The notes below the pieces were generated by a model. That model was not told the origin of the DNA, ran no database searches, and saw only the letters and a list, made by a program, of their open reading frames with translations. Shown here piece by piece: positions 32,655-45,523 of a stretch of DNA of 64,000 nt (position 1 is its first letter; every line of letters starts with the position of its first letter). The DNA comes from Morinoia aosen (taxonomy: Eukaryota > Arthropoda > Malacostraca > Amphipoda > Talitridae), in contig CM059559.1 of assembly GCA_030386875.1 (NCBI GenBank), positions 69,020,392 to 69,084,391 of the forward strand, in the 5' to 3' direction. The translations under genes were made by a program, and so were the position numbers.

Positions 32655-34565
32655 CAGTGTTTCCACGAGCAGGGTAATTACCCTATTTTAGGGTAATCAG
32701 ACCCTTCACGGGGTAACGATGGGGTAGTACATTTTCATAGGGTAATCGAGGTATTAGTAGGGTAATATGTGCAGAAATAGGGTAATTAGAGGGTTATATG
32801 CCTACCGAAAAGTTACATAGTTATCAATGCATCAAAACACGAAGGAAAGCATCTATCGTTGTATTGTCATCGTTTGAAAATACTCTAGAACTCTTTCCCA
32901 ATCACGATCCGTAAAGGCATTTCCATTTGAAACATGTTCAAAGCGAGACTAGTACGTACGCACGTTGCGTTGCAGGCTGCAGCAAACAGAATACGCCTGA
33001 GCCCTGGCCAGGGATGCCAACTTAGCTAATTTCTCGCTAGATCTAGCTAATTTTTAAGTAAACTAGCGGAGAAGAAGTCAGTCTAGCGGATATCTATAAA
33101 TCTAGCTTGAAAATGATGACAGCAAATTTCTAGCGGAATTCCGTGTTCATGCTCATAGCTTAAGATTAATTAAAATAAGATTGCTTCAGTTGAAGAACAA
33201 GCTAAGCCCAACGTAGAAAGTGAACGTTGAACGTTTCCATGAACGTTTCCAGTGTTCCGATCCTATTTATGACCTGATTGAATGCCTTAGTCCAGTTAAT
33301 GCATCGAATCTTAACCCAATTCACTGTCATCGTCTATGTTACAAATACCACAACTTTGGAAATTTGTTGATGTGAATCTCCTCGATCGTGAATGGAGGGA
33401 ACATTATTGTCTGGACGGGCTGACAACAGGAATGAATGTCACGGAATACTGGAAACATGTTTTTGCTGCAAGAAATTCATCCAATTCCAAATGTTTCAAA
33501 AATCTCGAGGTTTTCATTGGTCCGCTGTTAGGTCTCTCCTTCAGTAACTCAGCAGTTGAGCGGTTTTTCAGTAAACTAAATTCAACGAAAACTGCTCAGG
33601 GAAATCAATTAAAAGATGTAACATTGTGCGGTTTAATGCACGCAGTGCATCACCTGCACAATTCGGGTGAAGATCCTCACACAATGATTCTGAATGATGA
33701 CATTCTGAAGGCCATGCGGTCAGTTAAATCAAATGCAACATGTGGGGAGTCATCATCACTTCTTAAACTCCGCTCTGAATAGGCAATGTGTATTATACGC
33801 CTTGTTTTTCTCTCATGGTAATTTCCTAATTGATTGTAATATCTGTCGATCAGGTTGGGAAAAGCGCCAACTACATTTTGATGTTTGGCAAAAATAACAC
33901 TATCTTGTTTAATTGACTTGGTGCTTTTCCAGCCTGATCGATAGACATATTACCGTATGTCAATAAATGGATATCAACCCTATCCGCCACAGGTGTTTTT
34001 GACCATTTCTTCTTAGAAAATTAAAACTTGTTTGGTTAATGCTCAATCAAGCGAAAGACATAAAAAGATAGCTGCTCAAATAAACTTTTCAACCAAATGT
34101 AATATGCAAAAATTGGATTAGTAGTCTTTAGATAAAAACATTTTGTAAAAATCACTGTGGGCAAATTTGCCCTCACCCTAGGCGGATAGGGTTAAATGAT
34201 GTATTTTCTTCAATAACCTATTTTCAAAATATTAATTTTAACAACGCATCCAAACATGTCATATATCCTTCCTAGGATGAATTCAATTGCGCTTAGGTGT
34301 ACATTTACTTGATAATAGGCCTTTTATGTTTTGAAATTTTTTTTATGGATTACGTTGATGAATGAATATTTTGCAGTTTTCTTCAACAACCTTTTTCTCA
34401 AAATTTCTTATACTTATCGCTGTTTGCAAACGTAGCATATAAACTTCCGGGAATGAGTTTATTTTAAGTTTTTGCAATTATTTGAAAATTTGAGTGCATA
34501 GGGTAATATAGGGTAATCGCGCATCTTAGTATAGGGTAAAGAAATCTCATACCGTGGAAACACTG
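32655..34565 (+). mobile_element. hAT transposon 1 (decayed, 1911 bp)
   Basis: Terminal inverted repeats CAGTGTTTCCACG and CGTGGAAACACTG with an 8-bp target duplication AATCGGCT (32647-32654 and 34566-34573), both hAT hallmarks. The homologous PLE near 28086-28106 shows the empty site. Many copies of AGGGTAAT lie just inside both ends, probably transposase-binding repeats. It is closely related to the hAT at 40541-43562. A fragment near 33003 (CAGGGATGCCAAC, then CTAGC repeats) looks like an end of yet another hAT. Confidence 0.93.
33336..33782 (+). pseudogene. hAT transposase C-terminal fragment
   Basis: 148 aa with the hAT dimerisation region: FIGPLLGLSFSNSAVERFFS followed by KLNSTKTAQGNQL, matching the hATC pattern LL..P.SNA..ER.FS.....K...RN.L. 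The upstream catalytic part is missing or too decayed to read. Homologous protein sequence (EEWRKHYLDEQ, W.A) occurs inside the hAT at 40541-43562. Confidence 0.82.
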
Positions 34566-34797
34566 AATCGGCTTCTCCCAAAGTTGACGAACTTCGAGCT
34601 CTAAGACATAAGTGCAGTATCGGAACCAAGTACAGTCAAATTCAATCAAAATTTAATCGACAAGGATATTGAAAAGAAGTCACGCAGTTTGAAAATCTCA
34701 CGCCGTGAATTTACAAAGTGCATCCTCAAGCTCAGAAAACATCTCTCAAGTTTAAATTTTACGCATGTGTACAGTTACTGTCAAGAAAAGTGAAACA

Positions 34798-35411
34798 ATG
34801 CCAGTCAAGACATCCTGCATCAGCACGTGAAAAACTGAAATCTCTTTATAGCTATGATTTTTACTTCCTGAAGACACCCAATTATTTTTAACCTTTCGCA
34901 TCATGGTCTCGCAGAAAGTGAGATCTCCGTGCTTCAAAAAGGCTTGAGTTTTTCAGTGAGGAAAAAATACATTGTGTTGGATCAGATAATTTTGATTGAA
35001 AGTTCTGTATGAGCATATTGGAACGAAGAGACAGAAAGCAGCTTTCCATAATGGGCAAGGAAAACTTGAAAACTTCAAGTAAATACTTGTGCATTCGTCA
35101 CAAACTAACTACCAGTCAGGAAGCAAACTAAATCTACTGATGAACAGAAAGCATTGTCACAACTGAAGGACAACAAAACAATAGCCATCAAAAGGCCTGA
35201 CATAGGAGGTGGCACCAGTATATGGGATTAAAAAAGGCTACGACAAGAAACTGAATACGCTCATCGAAACCCCAGCTAAATTCCGTCAATGGCCAAGTAA
35301 GCAATTGGATACAGTGAAGAAGAAAATCAATGACGCTAGACGCCCGCTAGAAGCCATAGACCGAAGAATTTATTACAAGCTCAAGCGCATGGGGACTACA
35401 AATTCGGACAC
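34798..35411 (+). pseudogene. PLE polyprotein, N-terminal part
   Basis: Homologous to the minus-strand copy at 19638-20134. Readable pieces include DKKLNTLIETPAKFRQWPSK and AIDRRIYYKLKRMG (35209-35400). Several stops and frameshifts. Interrupted at 35411 by a hAT. Confidence 0.78.
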
Positions 35412-35862
35412 CAGGGTTGCCAGATCCTGTGAGTGACCTATTGCCAAATTGCTCAAGCTTCACTGCCAAATCTAGCGCTCTACTGCCAAAAAGTCACGAA
35501 CGTTGATAAATATAACAAAGATACCCCTAAAATATTTCTGTGAAAATCTTTTACAAGTTTATTCTTTAGTGTGCATTCAGATTTTGAATAATTATGTAAA
35601 ATAGGGTGAAATTAAAGTCAATGTACAACCTTTGAGGGTGTTTTGAAATTTTAGAATTAAAATGAACAAAAATTTATCCCATGATAAAAGCACTACAATA
35701 AAAATAATGAACGTTTCACAGAATATTTTCAACAATAACATCCAAAAGACATCTTTCACTGAATTAAAAGTGCTGAAGATGTCTTTTGGATATCAGTTCT
35801 GAATACAACGCGCTAAACTGCGACACGTACACACCATTTTTCTGCAATTGAGAGATTCGTTT

Positions 35863-36123
35863 TTAATGCGACAACAAAGAATTGTGTCCACCTGTCACAT
35901 TGCTAGCACCGTCACTGCAATAGCCAATACAGTCCTTCAAAGCCATGTTATTCTTCTCAAGTAGTGCCGCAGTTGCGTGAAACAAAGCTTCACCTGTTGT
36001 TTCTAGCACAGGCACAAGCCCCAACAGTGAAGTTACGATATTTTGAGGACTGCTATCATAGTATCGAACGCAAACACACAAGTTCTTGTCACTTGATAGA
36101 TCAGTCGACTCGTCGATCATCAA
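35863..36123 (-). pseudogene. hAT transposase catalytic fragment
   Basis: 86 aa starting MMIDESTDLSSDKNLCV and ending CIGYCSDGASNVTGGHN. DESTD and the later CSDGA.N..G match two conserved blocks of hAT transposases, with the catalytic Asp in DEST/D. The remainder of the protein is lost to frameshifts. Confidence 0.8.
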
Positions 36124-36395
36124 GCATTATTTTTTAACTTTGGTAATTTTATCCCGTAGTTCCTTTTCAGGCGCTGTTGATATCTCCTTCGTAACTAACA
36201 TCGAACACTTTGTTCGGTAAAGCCGCATTTTCTCTAATTTACTTCTGGCAGAATTATTCTTAATTACTTCGCACAAAATATTAATGATCTGTAGCAGACA
36301 CTGAACTGTGACAGCTGATAACCAATGCGAGTTCTAACTCAGCTTTCTTAACTTCATTCCTAGGTCCCTAAGTTTTCGAGGCTCTCAGAAAAATG

Positions 36396-36683
36396 TTAGA
36401 TCTCACATTCAGAGCTAACTACGGAAGCCCTTGTTTTGTGTTCTTTCCTGTCAGCATGCAGCATAATCGTAGTTTTTCTGGGGTGCATATTCTTGGAATA
36501 TACCTTACAAAAAGCAGTCTGCGTACCATCTTTGACTTTTGTCAGCCATGGAAACTCTTTCTTCCATACCACTCTGTAGGTACGTCCCGAGTCATAGGAC
36601 TTATTCCACTTCGACATAATGACGAGTTTAGCTTTCAATAGCTGAATATAACGACAGCACTGACACAAACTAAAAACCCACAA
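36396..36683 (-). pseudogene. hAT transposase N-terminal BED-finger fragment
   Basis: A 95-aa frame with WKKEFPWLTKVKDGTQTAFC, then K.H and HKTR, resembling BED-type zinc fingers (W..PWL, CKVC, H..H) at the start of hAT transposases. The second Cys of the pair reads as Tyr (FCKVYSK), so the finger is damaged. It lies upstream of the catalytic fragment in the same orientation. Confidence 0.68.
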
Positions 36684-37076
36684 CAGTTACTGACCCTCTC
36701 ACACCTGCGAAGTGAACTGTGGCCCGGAAAGGGCCGCCGAAGGTGGCTGCGCGGCAACCGGCCAACCGTTGAGTTACGAACACGTTGATCGAAGATTGAA
36801 CAAGACTCTTTCAATCTTCGATAATACGTATTACGTTGCAGCTCTCCATGTTCACTTTATCCAAAAAGGCGCCAATCCGTTTGCTCGATAGGTAAAAATG
36901 GCAAAGTGACTCCTTTCATTGCTAGTTTAAGGCCAAAAATAGCTTCCACTGCCAAATTCCATTGTTTTCAATGCCTAATGCCAAATTTTAATTTTTCATT
37001 GCCAAAATGACTTTTCACTGCCAAAAATGACCAAATTTGGCAGTGAAATATGCCAGTTGGCAACCCTGTCGGACAC

Positions 37077-37528
37077 CTCTACGGACTACCAAAAATTCAT
37101 AGCAGACTCGACCCACCACTACGCGCCAACATTAGCATGACTGGTACAGCCACCCATGAAGTGGCCCAGTGGATCAACGGAACTATCCGCCCATACATCA
37201 ACCACACTTACATGCTTTCCTCCAGCGACCAGCTGGTCATCGATCTGGGCTCCCTAGAAATATCACCTACTGATAAAGTAGTCTCACTTGATGTCGAATC
37301 CCTGTTCACTAACGTACCCGTTCGTGAAACTGTTGAAATAATTATGTCACGGTTATATCACCATCCATCCCTGCCGCCCTATAGCATTCCGCATGGAATA
37401 TTCAAATATCTGTTGACAATTTGGACGACTGAGACGTCATTCCAGCACAATGGTCATACATTCATCCAAACCGACGGTGTGAGCATGGTCCACTGGGGCC
37501 AACGTTCGCTGCCTTCTACATGCCATAC
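37077..37528 (+). pseudogene. PLE polyprotein, RT middle part
   Basis: Frame 37050-37592 contains GHLYGLPKIHSRLDPPLRAN, SLDVESLFTNVPVRETVEII (RT motif A) and DGVSM (motif B start). A small frameshift follows motif B; the shifted frame reads PTFAAFYMPY. Cut at 37528 by the LTR-like insertion. Confidence 0.85.
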
Positions 37529-38207
37529 TGTGCGCCAAGCGCCATCCATGGCCCTCTTCCCCCGTTCGCCTCAGAGGTCTTATAAGCGGTGAGCTCTTTA
37601 GGGCCCGCGCATTTGGTTCGCATCCCCGTCCTGTTAACATCCTTACCAGTAAACTCTGCAGTCGTTGGAAGCGATGCACCGTTACTGCTACGTCCGTAGC
37701 ACGAAAATAACGTAGCTGTAGTCGGTTGACACACCTCGTAGATGTAGTTTAAGATCTGTAGCCGCACTTTCGCAGATCTCTGAAGCTCTCTGTAGACGCT
37801 GTCCTTATTCTCGATTTCTTGTTGCTCTGACTGTCTCTTCAGATTCTTCTTAGAAGTTATAATTCGTCACCAGACGATCAGTAGTAGTTATCAGTAGTAG
37901 TTATCAGTTATCTTCTCCGCCGTGTTGATTTGCTGAAGTCACTGGATCTTCTTTTCTCGTCGAATACTATTTCTTCTTGACTTCTCAATTATATCTTCTT
38001 GAAATTCGTGGGTCCGTCAACTCTCTGGCCACCAAATATGCAGGCAGACAGAGGTTAGAGATAACAACGGAGAACTGCAGAGTTTACTGGTAAGGATGTT
38101 AACAGGACGGGGATGCGAACCAAATGCGCGGGCCCTAAAGAGCTCACCGCTTATAAGACCTCTGAGGCGAACGGGGGAAGAGGGGCATGGATGGCGCTTG
38201 GCGCACA
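37529..38207 (+). repeat. Left LTR-like repeat with 127-bp inverted ends
   Basis: Arms 37529-37655 and 38081-38207 are inverted copies. The right arm continues inward to 38041 and matches, inverted, the whole of 39901-40067. The intervening ~425 bp include a short repeated word AGTAGTAGTTATC. Confidence 0.8.
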
Positions 38208-39900
38208 TTGGTCCGATTTGAATTTTAATTTCTTTACATTTTTAATTGGTTGTTAACTCATGTTGTTGATATCGGGCCATGCTAATTGTTTCTTTGTTTT
38301 CGTTTCATTTCAGCTTCGCGTGCTGTGCGAGTGACAGCGGGTACGGGCAAGTACCGCGTGTTAAGCACGTGGCGCGTGCACGTGGTTGAGCCGTGTTCCG
38401 CTCAGACGGCGTGGTGCCTCAGCGACTTTGTTCTCAAAAACCAAAAACACATAAACTTTGACGACAGTAGAGCTTCAGAATTGGAAATTGAGATTGAAAA
38501 TAATAAGAAAAATTATGAGAAAATTGAAATTGAAATATTGGAAAAAGAAGGAGCTGGAAAATATTACTGGAAAAATTTATGCGCTCGTTGAAAATCGAGT
38601 TTATTTGTATTTGAAAATGCGACTAAAATATGGACTGAAGATGGGAAAGCGTTGTTGAAAATTATGCAAGAATTATGCTTTTGTTTGGATGCGTTTAACT
38701 CCATGAAAATTGGAGGGTAAAATGTAATAAGAAACATGTTGAAAAGTTTTATGCGTTTAAGGGTTTATGCGTTTTAATGTGTTTAACCCGTTTAGATGTT
38801 TTATAATCGTATTAATCATATAATCTATTTGTGTTACACTTTTAACGGGTTCCACGGCACAGGCATTAATTGTTTCCGTAAGTTGTTTTAATGTCATATT
38901 TGAATATTTGATCTAACTTGTTCCCGATTTTGCGAAAATTATCTCTACGAAAACAATATGAACTCTACGGAGCAGGTATCCCTTTTTCCTTTCGATTAAT
39001 CATCGGGACTTCCTGCGTATATCCCATTGGTCCGATTATTAAGTATTAATTCTTTGAAAGTTTGAATAAGACAAATTAATTAATTTTTACTTTTAAGTTG
39101 AGTAAGTTTGAATTAATTAATTAACTTCTAATCATTCCGCAATTAATCATTGACCATTTGATTTTAGCATTCCTTTTGCCTTACTTTGAACAGCGATTTA
39201 TGGTTATTTACTATTTAACCGTATGTTATCCACGCTTCGCTTGTTACTGTTTTTACTGACGTTTCGTTTTCGTGCGTTGAGTTTTACTTTAAGTTTTGAT
39301 AGGTTCAGAGTGGATCTACCAAAATTTCGACTATTAGTGTTTATGATTTGAGGTTGTATCGCGGTATCTATTTTTGTATCTATTTTTTACGAAGGGTTTG
39401 AATTATTGTTTTTGCGTTAATGTCTATGACTATTGTTGTTTTAACTGGCGTTTTACTCATGTATTTAATTTCAACGTTTTAACTCGATGTTTTCTAAATG
39501 CGCTGTAAAATTATTGATTAATTTTTTCATTTATTAAAACAATCGTTTTTAAAATCAGGTTTCTTTTGAAGTTATAGTCTAGTACGAACCATGTACTGTG
39601 TAATGGTGTTGTACCGAGTACTTTAATTTTACGTTTTGAAGAAAAGGGCATTTTTGTTTTATCGCTTCAGCGCCCTTGTACTTCTTGCTTGTGTTGCAGT
39701 GTTAAAAATAATTCTTTTGCGAGGTATCTTTTACTGAGTTTGATCAAATTTATTTGTTTAGTTAATAGAATTACCTTTGAGTATTACACGCGTGTGAGGC
39801 GGATTTTGTGTTTGAAATTAAAATTTTTGTTGTTATCCGCCCGAATATTATTTTTTTTTGATTTATAATTGAATACCTATCCGGGTAAAGGGGGGAGGTA

Positions 39901-40071
39901 TGTGCGCCAAGCGCCATCCATGCCCCTCTTCCCCCGTTCGCCTCAGAGGTCTTATAAGCGGTGAGCTCTTTAGGGCCCGCGCATTTGGTTCGCATCCCCG
40001 TCCTGTTAACATCCTTACCAGTAAACTCTGCAGTTCTCCGTTGTTATCTCTAACCTCTGTCTGCCTGTATA
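39901..40071 (+). repeat. Right truncated LTR-like repeat
   Basis: Direct copy of the first ~127 bp of 37529-38207, then switching to the reverse complement of 38041-38080, and ending TGCCTGTATA before the ATAC duplication. This suggests a template switch across the hairpin LTR. Confidence 0.75.
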
Positions 40072-40384
40072 ATACCTGGAAGAAAACCTGCTTCGGCAAC
40101 AAAAATATCAAACCCAAAATACTACAAGCGGTGTGGGGACGACATTCTGGCAGTATTTTCAAGTGCTCATCACCTTCATTGGTTCAAAGAAGAATGCTCA
40201 GCAATTCGGTTCTGCGGTTTACTCACGAGGAAATGGAAGAAAACCAGTTTCACTTCTTGGATATCCGAATGGAACTAAAAGGACAACAGTTTTCTTTTTC
40301 TGTATACGTCAAATCTACGGATAATGGCTCATACACTCACTTCACTTCCCAGGTGCCCCTGTCTTACAAGAAATCAATTGCTAA
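40072..40384 (+). pseudogene. PLE polyprotein, RT catalytic and C-terminal part
   Basis: Shifted frames read YYKRCGDDILAVF near 40120-40160 (the catalytic YVDD box changed to CGDD), then FHFLDIRMELKG and SYKKSIAK. Frameshifts are present. Cut at 40384 by a Harbinger-like insertion. Confidence 0.78.
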
Positions 40385-40540
40385 AGCCCATATGAGACGG
40401 TGGCAACGAGTGTGAACATTTGCGCGCGGCATCGCTAGCTCCACCCATTTTCTCTCTTTCTGTCGCAACTCTGCTCTCTGCGGCGATATTTCACGTAACA
40501 CGAGTGTCGAAATTTGTGATCGCTCCCTGCACGATAGAGA

Positions 40541-43500
40541 CAGTGCTTCCACTCCTAGGGTAATTACCCTAGTCTAGGGTAATCAGACCCCTCCTAGGGT
40601 ACAGTCTAGGGTAAGAGGAAAAAATGCAAAATCTAGGGTAAAATCTATACTTCAAATCTGGTTTGTAAAAATCATGAGAAAACATGAAAGTTGTCAATAA
40701 CTACAGTTAAATAACCCAAAAAAGAATTAAATGAGCAGAAGGTTTTAATTTAAAGATGGATCGCATGGAAATTTGATTCGTAAATATAGCACAAGTGAAC
40801 GTGTTCCACTGAACAAGTTACGGTTCTTTTTGCAATGCGCGGCGTGCAGTTTCTTAACAAACTTGTGTACGACAATTGCTGGAGCAGTGGGATGCACTCA
40901 CACTTTGTTGAGTTGTCGTTTTGCGATCCAACTCGGATAATTAAATGATATGATAGCCAATGCTTTCAACAACAAGCTAACCCTCGCTTATTTGAAATTT
41001 TTTGATTATAATTTGGGGAAGATAAACGTATCGAATAACTTGTTTTAGTCTCACTCTCCGAATATCTTCAATCCGGGATCAAAAAATTTGTAGCCTTATT
41101 AAGTGCTTTTGTTTGGATTTTATGCGTGTTGTATTTGTGAAGAATGCGACAATTTCTTTGCTGAATCCATTCCACCAAACATTCACTATTGCTTAGTGCC
41201 AATAGGGGAAAAAGGTACAAAAAAATTGGGATGACAGCAACTGAAACGATGTCAAAGATAATTGTCATTATGTACTTCGCAAGAGAAAGTGTTTTATCGT
41301 AATTATAGACACTTCTTGGTTGATGCAGTTTCACAAATCCAAAAACGGTTTTCCGTCAAGGATCCTAAACATGACCTCGTACGCTGTATAAATCCGCTTA
41401 GGGCTCAACACCGACCGCAAATTCTTTGTCTTATATGTTGGACGAAATTTCCCCAATGGAAAAGTTTATCGATCATAAATTTCTTGGTGAAGAGTGGCGA
41501 AAACATTACTTGGATGAACAATCGATACCAGTCATGTCAACTGTTGATTGCTGGAAAGCAGCGCGTAGCCGTAAAAATGCCTGAGGGTTACCATGCTATC
41601 CAAATCTTACAACTATAATTTGAACGTTGTTGCCTCTCCCATTTTCAAATGCATTCGTTGATTAAGGGGGTCATCTGAGCAATTTTGGTCTTAATTATAA
41701 ATTTTTTTTGCTGAAAAAGGGTACTTAGTGGGCTATTGTTTCCTAAAATTTCAAGGGACTACCGGCACTAAAACTTCAACCCCCAAGAGGGGTCTAAATG
41801 GGGGATGATGGGGGTCAAAAATCATGAATTTTTGACCCCAGTATCAAAAGAAAATAGAAAAGAAAAATCTAGCTTCGCTAGTTTGTTGGAAATGTCTCAA
41901 ACATTCCAAAACTGTATTTGTATAAAATTTCTTGACTTCTAATTTATTGAAATATCCGAACAAAATTACATTAAAAACGAATATTTCCCATTTTCTTAAA
42001 ACTAAGGCCAAAATCGAAAAAGGCACCGTGGTTAAAATGTGTTTATTTAAAAAAAATTACATATACCTGGAAAATTCCAAAACAATCGGTCCATAACTAA
42101 AAAAATTACCGTGTCTGCACAAAAATAATGCGAGTTAAATGTATTTCATTCGCGTAATTTATACATGCAATATGTTTTTCGCTGTATGAATATGGAATTA
42201 CGCATGCATAGTATTTGTAGATGGTAATTCAACGTGAACAAAGGATTCAAGTAAAAATAAGCGTTATATCACATTTCACCACAAAATTCAAGTTTCTCGC
42301 CTGTTGCGTGACAGTCAAATATTCGACCTAAAAATGAATAGAAGGCAATGAGTTTTCATGCACAAAATAATAGTTTTGGAATCCTTGTTACACTTCCAAA
42401 ATTCTAACAGATTGATTTTTCAAATGTTTACATTCAAATTTTTTTGTCATTCTACCAGACCGAAAATTTTGTACATTTTATATACTGATAGAAAATCGCA
42501 TACAGAAATGAAATATAAGAAAATGGAAAATTCGGCTCTGTTACTTCGTCAAAAGGATTCTAAAACTGCCAACAGTTTTAATCAAGCATGAAAACTCATT
42601 GACTTCTATTCCTTTGAAATTTCCGATAATATAGCATTAAAATTATTATTGGCCATTGTCTCAAAACATTCCGGTCAAATTTCGGATCAATCGGTTCATA
42701 AACCAAAAATCGCTCAGATGTCCCCCTTAATTTTGATGTAAACATTTCAAAGAACCAGTTGGAAAAATGAAACCGTATGTGGTTTGATGCATGCAGAGTA
42801 TTCACTGCATCTAATGTCCCAATTAATAGCAATTTAATTAGGGCTATTAATGAAGTGAATAATAATGCCATGTGCACAAAATTTTCAGCAATACCAATAC
42901 ATTAGAAAACCAAAATACGAAAAGCGTGATGACGTTTTTATTATGTTGTAGATTGTAGTTTGTGCAAGGTATTTCCAGGAATTTACTTTTATGTGAGTAA
43001 TATAGTTTCCTGGACTCTAGAAATTGTTTACATAGAGATCAAAGGCTATACCTAACAACGTACGTAGAGTTCATCCATTTTTCATTTGTTTTGGATCGGT
43101 CACAAGACTCAATACAAGATCGGGAAAAAACATTACATAGGTCTGCATTTTTTATCCCGAAATTTTTTCCTTCTTCTCGCAATTATTATTTATGTATTGT
43201 GAACACTAGTTATGTGAATCTGGACTTCAATTTTGTCGGCCACAGCGCTATGTGTGTTTGTTTGAGTTGTTTATCGATCCACATTGGAAATATATTTTGT
43301 AATTATAATGGAATGATGTCATTTCATACACATTTCCAAACTAAAGATGTTCAGATAAATCATTGATTAATTAACTTATCCCCAGAAACTTTAAAAAGCT
43401 ATCAATGGGACTTAATTAAAGGCAAAGCCAATAATATTGTTAAAGACTATGCTGTAATTATTAGATTGCCCTCATTTATATTTTCTAGGGTAATCAAGGA

Positions 43501-43562
43501 GCATTCTAGGGTAAAATACATGCCAGCCAAGGGTACAAAGATTGACGAGCGTGGAAGGCCTG
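40541..43562 (+). mobile_element. hAT transposon 2 (decayed, 3022 bp)
   Basis: Nested in the Harbinger-like element. Ends CAGTGCTTCCACTC and GCGTGGAAGGCCTG, target duplication GATAGAGA (40533-40540 and 43563-43570). Subterminal TAGGGTAA repeats at both ends match hAT 1, as does the coding fragment. A later block repeats GGGG/CCCC-rich text near 41780-41840. Confidence 0.9.
41262..41618 (+). pseudogene. hAT transposase fragment
   Basis: Frame with YRNYRHFLVDAVSQIQKRFS; in an adjacent frame FLGEEWRKHYLDEQSIPVMS and DCWKAA, colinear with the hAT 1 fragment (REWREHYCLDGL and YWKHVFAAR). It is therefore the same transposase family, broken by frameshifts. Confidence 0.68.
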
Positions 43563-44997
43563 GATAGAGATGGCATGCACGCAGCGCTGTTCTCAGTAGC
43601 CCGCCAGGCTTCGCATATGAAGCATGTCTGCGTTACACCTCCGCCCGCTGGTTGACTAGTGCAGGCGGTCGACTGCATTATTCAAAGAAATTCTAAGAAC
43701 GCACCCATGTTTATGTAGAGAGATATTTAGTATAGAGATAGATCCCTACGAAAAATAGCACTAAACAACTTCTTAAAAGAAATGAAGCCATAGATTGAAT
43801 TAACTCCAGAGTAAACAATAAATAAATACACTTCAGTCGCAGATCAGGCAGGAATCAAAACTAAAAAGATTCCCAGAAATCAGGAACAGGAACTGACGAA
43901 ATGGTTTTCCGAAATGCGATTCCCATTTCCAATAGTATTCCCATTCTTAGACGAAGGTGACATACATCGCGCCTCTTCTTCGTCATTGTATGAAATACTT
44001 CATTCTCAGCCCAATGTAGGTAACAAATTAATTGTTCCACATGTATTATTACTTCTCTTGTTTCCTGCATAAAAATTAGTATTATGATTTTTTTTCGGAA
44101 GTTCGAAATCACAGTTACATTGTGCAGAAGTAAAAAATGACGGAAACTAGCATGGTTTACGCTATTTGTCCTTTTTCAGGAGAGTAAGTGTTCTAGTATA
44201 AATTTATTCTATACCTCTATGTCCAAATTTTCAACTCGTTTCTCTAATACTCATATTTATTATTGTTCAAAATACAACCAGTACAGTGTTAAAGTTTGTA
44301 CGTCAGCCTGATGGCTAAACCAAGCATTAAATAATCGAACTAAGTAAATAAAATGTCGTGATAGACATTTATTCACTTATATCAGAGCTATTTTAATATA
44401 CGATGAAGTATTATTTAAGATGGTACCTGCTCTTAAAATAAGAGTTATTTGTACCAATGCACATGCTGCAATTGTGTGTACAAGTGCCTCAGTATTACCA
44501 GTATTGGATGTTTTTCACATTTACGAAAATCAATCTGCATTCCATCATGCAAAAAAAACTTTAATTGTAAGCAAGCGTAGTTGCATTCACGGGCGCAACG
44601 CATTCCACATGAGTTGTTAATCATATATATGACGTAGATATTAATCCATATTAATTTCATAATTCTTTACTACATGGTATACACATTTTGCTGGTATCAG
44701 AACCCCTAAAATAATATCAATGCATTTATTTAACCATGTTTTAATTTTGAATTTCTCTGAATTAACCGTAGAAAATGAACATAACTTTGAACGACATGCT
44801 TTGGTGAATACAATAATGAAAACAAATCCGGCTTCCGATTTCCGTGCGCTCCTGCGCGCCGTGTCTGTGGCCGACCAACACCGTCTCGTGTAATAACACT
44901 GCAGTGTGTTGGCGACGGCGGCCGCCATCACTTCCGAGAAGAGAGCACATCTCTCGCACCCATAAGTGCCACTTTTTGCCACCGTCTCATACGGGCT

Positions 44998-45523
44998 TAA
45001 GACTCTACTTCATCGCGGATTGAAATATTGCTCGACATGGGAGATATGCACGCAAGAAATCAACCACATTAAGCAAGTATTAACTAACAACGGTTTCCCC
45101 TTAATGACCATAGATAAGATAGTGAAAACACTTTTAAATAGATATCATTGTTGTGGTCAGAATCCAGCAGAAACAGTTGACCTCTACGTCGAACTCCATA
45201 ACCTCGGAACTTACAAAAATGATGCAGATTTTCTCACGAATACAGTTATGCAACACACCTGTACAATAGATCCTTCTAAGAAAATTGTCGTCAGGCCGTG
45301 TTTCAAGCCACGAAAACTAACTTTTTTCACCACCAGACTTCGAGAACCGGATCTTCGGCGCGCGGGCGTGGTCTACATGTTTACCTCCCCAGAGGATAGC
45401 TGTCAGGCTTCCTATGTAGGACACACCACCTGCACGCTGGAGAGAAGAGCAAAACAGCATCGTTATTCATCCACCAACATCTTCAAACACTTCAGAGATG
45501 ATCACCAAAAAAGAACCCCCTAA
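44998..45523 (+). pseudogene. PLE polyprotein, C-terminal part with GIY-YIG endonuclease
   Basis: The readable frame contains LKTLLHRGLKYCSTWE, IKQVLTNNGFP, and, near the end, GVVYMFTSPEDSCQASYVGH followed by TTCTLERRAKQH, the GIY-YIG nuclease block (V-Y, Y-V-G, R). Open from the end of the Harbinger-like insertion to the stop near 45521. The rest of the gene lies in the upstream PLE pieces. Confidence 0.87.

Larger units (their letters stand above)
35412..37068 (-). mobile_element. hAT transposon with BED finger (decayed, 1657 bp)
   Basis: Ends CAGGGTTGCCA and TGGCAACCCTG with 8-bp target duplication TCGGACAC (35404-35411 and 37069-37076). Subterminal zones repeat the word CTGCCAAA many times at both ends. 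Coding remnants are on the minus strand: a BED-like finger then a catalytic-domain fragment. Removing it rejoins the PLE before HLYGLPKIHS. Confidence 0.93.
37529..40071 (+). mobile_element. LTR-like insertion with hairpin-ended LTR
   Basis: Target duplication ATAC (37525-37528 and 40072-40075); removing the insert rejoins the PLE reading FYMPY-LEETA. The left 679 bp (37529-38207) starts TGTGCGCCAAGC and ends GCTTGGCGCACA, its two ends forming a 127-bp inverted repeat. A PBS-like TGGTCCGATTT follows (38209). A purine tract AAAGGGGGGAGG (39887-39898) precedes a second TGTGCGCC (39901). This fits a non-autonomous LTR element. The right repeat is only 171 bp and, after 127 bp, matches the reverse complement of the left LTR's other arm. 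No coding capacity was recognised. Confidence 0.7.
40385..44997. mobile_element. Harbinger-like DNA transposon
   Basis: Terminal inverted repeats AGCCCATATGAGACGGTGGC and its partner (one mismatch) with a 3-bp target duplication TAA (40382-40384, 44998-45000), as in PIF/Harbinger elements. Excision in silico rejoins the PLE codons for KKSIAK and TLLHRG exactly. Without the nested hAT it is about 1.6 kb. No transposase was recognised; an 83-aa minus-strand frame at 43861-44112 is basic but unassigned. Confidence 0.8.

Noticed and set aside
33003..33140. Another hAT end (CAGGGATGCCAAC with CTAGC words)
   Set aside because: Only one end is visible inside hAT 1; no partner end or target duplication.
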